Shown piece by piece: positions 58,587 to 64,000 of a DNA stretch of 64,000 bases (the stretch's first letter is position 1; every line of letters starts with the position of its first letter). A model generated the notes under the pieces. It did no database searches, was not told the DNA's origin, and saw nothing but the letters and a program-made list of their open reading frames with translations. The position numbers and the translations under genes were made by a program. Location of the stretch: positions 24,395,001 to 24,459,000 of the forward strand of contig NC_135119.1 of the NCBI RefSeq assembly GCF_050908995.1, given 5' to 3'. The stretch comes from Andrena cerasifolii (Eukaryota > Arthropoda > Insecta > Hymenoptera > Andrenidae).

Positions 58587-59411
58587 ACCGGCGCTGCTAG
58601 ATGGCCCCCCGTTTCAGCACTGACCTAGGCTAGCGTGCCTGGACTTAATTTGTCCGAGCAGAGCCAGCGTTTTCTATTCGCCACATTCGGTCGCGGATTA
58701 TTCCATGTTGCGTCGCTGAAGCATCGTCGTCGCTGAAGCTGAGCGACCAGCAATCAAGGTAGAACAGGTCAGAGAAGGGTCGGCGTTAAAATCGGATAGT
58801 GGCACAGTTTCCAGCCAGCCGAGGTGAACGAACCTCTGCTCCGTAACCTATGGTGCTTTATCTAGAGATCGGCGAGGCGAGTTGCCTCCTTTCTTCCTCT
58901 CGAATCTCGTCAATTCACTTTTCGTGACCCCAATTACGCGCGCGCAGCTAGGCTGGACCGTCTGTTCCCTCGGGCTCTGCCCGCACCTGGACAGGAGTCC
59001 GTTCGATGGAAAATGTCGACTGTGGAACCGTTACGCTGCTATTCCTGACCGGTACCGACACTCTGGCGCGTTGTCCCTACATCGGTGACCTTAAAACAGA
59101 ATTCTTGGCCTGACCTGTCGCATTCTACGCGGAGACCCGTTAGGGAACCTTGTTGCCTACGACTAGTTAGGAAGGGGCAGTTTTCTGCCGAAGCCTGTAC
59201 CAAATTTCAACGTCCCCAAAAGTGGAACGTCGAACAAGAAGATGGAGAGATCAGATCTTACGATCCTGTTGGCGCGAATCGCGGCGATCGTGTAGAGAAA
59301 AAAAAAACGACGCGTCATCTTCGAAGAAAAAACGTCAACCTACTCCTCGCACCTTTCTCTGAGTAAACGCATTTCGAAAAGGCAATGCCACTTGGGGAAA
59401 AATAGTTTACC
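58587..59411. other. Unique non-coding stretch
   Basis: GC-moderate sequence with + strand ORFs of 68 and 93 codons; nothing recognisable. Confidence 0.3.
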
Positions 59412-59413
59412 TA

Positions 59414-59651
59414 GGGTAGATGTCCCATGTACTGTCAGTGTCCCTATTACTGCCACTTTATTTATTTACCTTTAAAAAAACGTAATGTATAAAGAATATA
59501 CATATAAAGAATGTACTATAATAATAAGAAGAACAGTCCCAATTTATGATAAATTATTTTTCAAACTATTCATTATACACTGCGTGTTTATTAAGTAAAA
59601 TAAATGAAGTGGCTGTAATAGGGACACTGGCAGTAATTGGGACATTTACCC
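59414..59651. mobile_element. TA-target mariner-like MITE (238 bp)
   Basis: TA at 59412-59413 and 59652-59653 flank GGGTAGATGTCCCATGTACT / ..GGCAGTAATTGGGACATTTACCC; inner GTGTCCCTATTAC / GTAATAGGGACAC also pair. No ORF. Confidence 0.8.
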
Positions 59652-59653
59652 TA

Positions 59654-60951
59654 TATGTAATCCTTTCTCTTCCTGTTTTCTTTATTTCTTATCATTGTAA
59701 AGTAGAGGGTAATATGGTGGTGCAATAGTTAATATAATAACAACAACACAACGAGCTGAGCACGTGAAAAATATAATAATAATACGACGAGCTGAGCACG
59801 TGAGAAAATAAAATGAAATAACAATACAAATGCGACAACAGGTGGACTGTCGGCTTAATCTCTATTTCCGCGTGACCGTGACGCGTGCTGAGCAGAAGAG
59901 GAGCTCTCCCAAGGGAATTCACAGGAGAAGGCGATCGATCGTGGAGATTTCACAGAACGCGGAGGCATCGACCCACGGAAACGCGTAGGAGGTTGGAAGC
60001 GAAAAGAAAGTGACCGAGCTTGACGCATCGCCGAACAATTAAGCTCCGCGTGTAATCGTGGAAGTGGAACCCAGAAACGAAACGGAGAATTGCAGGTTGA
60101 ATGGAGAGACATTTGTTGGTCGTGCAAAGAGAGAAGAAGTAGTGCTCGAGGCTGGGTCCACGCCTCTCGCAGACGAAGCGGTTTTGCATCTGAAAAGATT
60201 CCCGCGGAAAGTGGACGGACCGCGTGGCAATAGTGGCTGATGAAAGTTACCGATCCTTACGGCTACGCCTTTCTCATTTCACCGTTCACGAGGATATAAT
60301 AAATCTCTTCTCAAGGTCTCCTCTCACCATTAGCTCTAGCTCGCAATGGAAGCGGAAGATTCAACGCGACGCGCTTCGCGGGTCGCCCCATTTTTCGGGG
60401 GCGATTCTAAGCGATCCCGTTTAAATAGTGTTACAGCGGCGAGACAGTTCTTTCGTAATTAGACGTTCACAGCGTAGGAGTAACGAACTGTGCGCCGGTG
60501 GAAAATGGCACCCCTCGCGAGCTCTCGCCATAATTACACCTATTCATCAGAAATCTAGGACACGCGAACAGATCTCCGCGGAAATCTCGTAATCGCGTTC
60601 GGTAACTGTGTACGTCGAACAGGTTTGAATTTATGAATTCGAATCAGACGGGCGCCCGAAGTTGCCCTCTATTTCTTTCCATCTGACTTTCTAGCTAACT
60701 TTATCCTCCACCTGTCCGCGAAAGTAACGGGTGTCCTACTCCCAAAAATTATTCACCTACTCGTCGCTTCGATATAGAAATTGGGCAGGGAGCCTTTCCG
60801 GCTCGCCTTTATTGCTTTATCGCACAGAACGAGAAAGACTGATAAGGGAGCACCGCGAACCCGGACTCACCGATTGGAACGCAACTTTGGGGGTTTTTAG
60901 AGTGACTCGAAACAAGAACAACGGTGTCTTTCATTTGGGCCCTATAGCCGT
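59654..60951. other. Unique non-coding stretch
   Basis: A short duplication ACGAGCTGAGCACGTGA lies near 59749 and 59789. 59850-60950 is GC-moderate unique sequence with no recognisable protein on either strand. Confidence 0.3.
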
Positions 60952-60955
60952 TTAA

Positions 60956-61340
60956 GGGGTTATGCCTAGTCAGGCGGTCGAAAAGAGGCGAATATTTGTG
61001 ATTTTTTTTTGAAGAAGCGAAAGCGTATATTTTTACAGAACTTTTTGCGCTTAAAAGAGCAACATTTAAAGAACATTTGGTAATTTTTTCGTAGAAAAAT
61101 ATTTACGTTTATAATAAAATAACAAGCGACATCCAAGAAGCATTTTTAAAAATTTGCTTTCGCGGTGAGCACTGCCATTCGTAACCAGATTATCTAAAAT
61201 CAAAAAACAAAAAGGATTTCGTTTGTATATTAATGTATCCTCAGGTTGACAGAGAGAATTTTCCGAAATATTAATTTAAAACAAAATGGCAGCTATCTAA
61301 ATTTGAAATCCTGATTTTTTCGCGTAATTTTTGCTGGAAA
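60956..61340. mobile_element. Family B element, left half only (copy 4)
   Basis: TTAA at 60952-60955 then GGGGTTATGCCTAGTCAGGC. It follows the other copies up to the central hairpin near 61320 and then departs into unrelated sequence. The right half is missing. Confidence 0.8.
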
Positions 61341-61505
61341 ATCTGTTAAAGCGAGGTTCGCGAGACTGGTTTCATTCGGTAAAAATGTGGAAACAATTAA
61401 TCTTTTGTGACTTGGACAAAATACTGCGGCTTTATCACCACATAAACGAAGACTCGAAGAAGCAGAAGTGCAATCAACACTGTTAAAATACTTTAAAAAA
61501 TAATA
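61341..61505 (+). pseudogene. Possible transposase C-terminus relic
   Basis: A short frame ending at the TAA near 61502 reads ..TAALSPHKRRLEEAEVQSTL then LKYFKK-stop. The end matches a PCNA-interaction (PIP) box, Q-x-x-L-x-x-Y-F, which is known at the C-terminus of some DNA transposases. It follows the truncated family B copy directly. Assignment is weak because only about 40 codons remain. Confidence 0.3.
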
Positions 61506-63492
61506 AACATATTTTATTGCACATTATCTTCAATTTATTTTTATTTTTCTTTAACTTATTATTTCTTTTTCTTTACGTTGTCTTCTTTTGCTGTCGTTTT
61601 AATTGCCTCCTCTTGTGGAACTGGATTGTATCCGCGAATGGTTTTAACCGTTTACTGTTAAATAAATAAATAAATCAAATTAGAACGAATTCCTGCACTT
61701 CAAATATTCGAATAACACGATCAGTTTCTGAGATTTATTACTCGCAGTAATCGAGGCCTCCCTGTACATCGTCATTGGTCGACAAGTGCATCCTTTCGAG
61801 GTAAAGAGTTTCCATGAAACGCGGATCCAGCCCGCCGTGTCCCGGGGTACATGCGTGCGTGCCTATATACGCCTGGCCGTTTAAAGTGAATTACATGCGC
61901 CTAAACGGAAGAAAGCAGGAAACATTTGGCCGAGGAACGTGCCTGTGAGTCGCAACGGCCACGGTCAGGAGAAGTCGGAAGATCGCGGACGGCTCTCACT
62001 GGCGAGACCGAGCGCCCCGATGGATTTCTAACCGGAAGGCCGCTGGTTAAAGAGGAAGACGACAGCTGTGACAAGTGGACAATAGCCGCGATCGTTGCTC
62101 GTTCTTTCGCAATTCACGTGACGCGATGCCCGTCCGCGTTCCTTCCAATACCCTCGCGACTCCGGGTTTCCCTTTCCCACCCCGGAAGTCCACGTTGCAG
62201 CACCTCTCGACCTGCTACAATCGTCGAAACAACAACCTGGCATCCCCCAATGGAAATTCGTCGAATTGGAAGTATATCTGTCCGGGGAAGATCGACGATC
62301 CCGCGGGACTGAGAAACAGTGCTGTTATTGAAGCTCCTAGGAGGTCATCAAAATGGAACGGCGAGACATTAGGCAACGGTGAAAGAAATATCACAATAGG
62401 CACGCGATGGAATCAGTATGCGAGACGGGTACATGTATATTTAATGATCAAGGTCCAACGGTGGAAAATGAAACGGTGATAAATAGGGAGAAAGTCGTCG
62501 GAGGTGGCGAACGGCAATAAGAGACGGGGAAATTGATTTTTCAGGCGATACCGATTGCGGAGAATCCGAAGAGGGCGCGGTTTAAGTATTACGCTTTCCA
62601 GAGTGGCTTTTCTCTTCGCCATCTGAACGATCCTTTTAACGCCCGATAAAACGAATGCCACCTGCTTAAATACGCGCAAGCAATTATTTCAAGTGTGTTC
62701 TCGAGATCAAGTTCACCCGATTGCGATTTAATCTCTGCGACGGTGAAAAGGGGGTTGGAAAATGTTTAGCGCTAACGTGGACGCTGATTCCAGGCTCTGT
62801 TTCTCAGATGGATCTTCGCGCATCGCAATCTAGATCGATGAGTTGCCGATTGCGGAGAGGATTCGTGACGGGAATGGAAAAAGGAAACGAACGCAGACCG
62901 CCGGAGAAAGTACCTTCTAACTTGGGCTCTAGAAATCCTCGACCTCTGCCTACGCGCTTCGCAGCTCGCGTGGACGCGTTAGACGATACGCCGATTCCAA
63001 CTCCGACTCCTCGATCTTCTTGCTCGAGATGCCGCCCACGACGCAGCTGCTGTGTCGTGACGCCTCCTCGCCTTTCCCTCCGCGTGCAAAAGTGTGCTGC
63101 GCGGAGTGCCAACGGGTTGGGAAACGTTCCAATGGTTGACTCTATTGCTGCTTGTTTTCGTCGATCGGACAAAACAAACGTGTCAGATGCGAGTGACGTA
63201 AAGGTAGGTGTCTAAATTCCAGCGTGGTGACAGTTTAGGGGAACCGATCATCCGAGCGAGAGATAAACTGGAGAAAGCAAAGTATGTGGCGATAAAAGGA
63301 GAAAATGGTAGCTTTTTATATAGCAAAGAAATGGTTAGGGTAACTTGGCGAAATTGCACAATCGGTAAAGAGTTCTTTGGGGCTGACTTCCGGTATATTC
63401 TGGTAGAACGCAATTGAGACTGTTCCGTTCATAGCCACGCGGCTGCTCTGGAGCATCTACTCCAGCTATAATCGTTGTGGTTTATTATCACG
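61506..63492. other. Unique stretch, no gene assigned
   Basis: 61560-61690 is AT-rich. 61700-63480 has GC-moderate ORFs: 128 codons + at 61926-62312, 164 codons + at 62721-63215, and 122 codons - at 62804-63172. None shows recognisable motifs, and overlapping frames on both strands suggest chance. The + frame at 62721 reaches a donor-like AAG|gtaggt at 63204. Confidence 0.3.
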
Positions 63493-63496
63493 TTAA

Positions 63497-64000
63497 GGGG
63501 TTATACCTAGTCAGGCGGCCGAAAAGAGGCGAATGTTTGTGAATTTTTTTTGAAAAAGCGGAAGCATATATTCTTACGGAACTTTTTGCGTTTAAAACAG
63601 CAATATTTATAGAACATTTGGTAATTTTTTAGTAGAAAAATATTCACGTTTATAATAAAATAACAAGCGACATCCAAGAAGCATTTTTAAAAATTTAGTT
63701 TTGCGGTGAGCACTGCCATTCGGAACCAGATTGTCTAAAATCAAGAAACAAAAAAGATTTCGTTAGTATATTAATGTATCCTCAGGTTGACGGAGAGAAT
63801 TTTCCGAAATATTAATTTAAAACAAAATGGCGGCTATTTAAAGTTGAAATCCTGATCTTTTTCGTGTGATTTTTACACGAAAAAATCAGGATTTATTTAA
63901 AGTTGAAATCCTGATTTTTTTCGTGTGATTTTTGCAACCTCGGGATACATTAATATACTAACGAAATCTTTTTTGTTTTTTAATTTTAGATATTATGGTT
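63497..64000. mobile_element. Family B element, copy 5, cut by the window end
   Basis: TTAA at 63493-63496 then GGGGTTATACCTAGTCAGGC. Past the centre the inverted half begins. The central hairpin is altered: a block TTTAAAGTTGAAATCCTGAT occurs twice near 63836 and 63896. Confidence 0.85.

Noticed and set aside
62721..63215. 164-codon + strand ORF ending near a donor-like gtaggt
   Set aside because: A 122-codon frame runs opposite, the composition is Arg/Ser/Pro-rich, and no family or neighbouring exon was recognised.

Overview
The window is nuclear DNA from an insect. It has AT-rich introns, short coding exons with GT/AG junctions, a mitochondrial rRNA copy and very many short inverted-repeat transposons. 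The protein relatives (TESK/center divider kinase, pancreatic-lipase family) and the genome style fit a hymenopteran (bee, wasp or ant), but this placement is an inference.

Layout. Two genes are supported and they are convergent (tail to tail). On the + strand, a TESK-type protein kinase occupies four visible exons from 16767 to 31657. The exon carrying the glycine-rich loop and the N-terminus was not found and probably lies to the left. After its stop comes about 4.6 kb of repeat-poor sequence ending in an AATAAA at 36305, which I read as a long 3' UTR. On the - strand, a large secreted lipase runs from 45771 down to 37001 in six visible exons: propeptide with an RTKR site, complete Ser-Asp-His lipase domain, C-terminal beta-sandwich region, then a tail of about 540 low-complexity residues. 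Its signal-peptide exon was not identified.

The left 16.7 kb and the right 18 kb contain no gene I can defend. They alternate between roughly 50% GC unique sequence and mobile-element debris. One orphan protein-like ORF (about 48200-48600, -) is unexplained.

Mobile elements dominate. Two palindromic families use TTAA targets: family A (termini GGGGAGGTTC) and family B (termini GGGGTTATRCC, about 750 bp, five copies). Smaller TTAA elements, TA-target mariner-like MITEs, hAT-like MITEs with 8-bp duplications, 5'-truncated LINEs and several minisatellites are also present. Three nested insertions can be read directly, including one with its empty site in the same window. A degenerate mitochondrial 12S rRNA copy (NUMT) sits in a lipase intron. 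No bacterial-type system, CRISPR array or operon is present. The most distinctive items are the long-tailed lipase, the hairpin-forming TTAA family inside introns, and a 617-bp inverted-repeat element flanked by a perfect 13-bp direct repeat.
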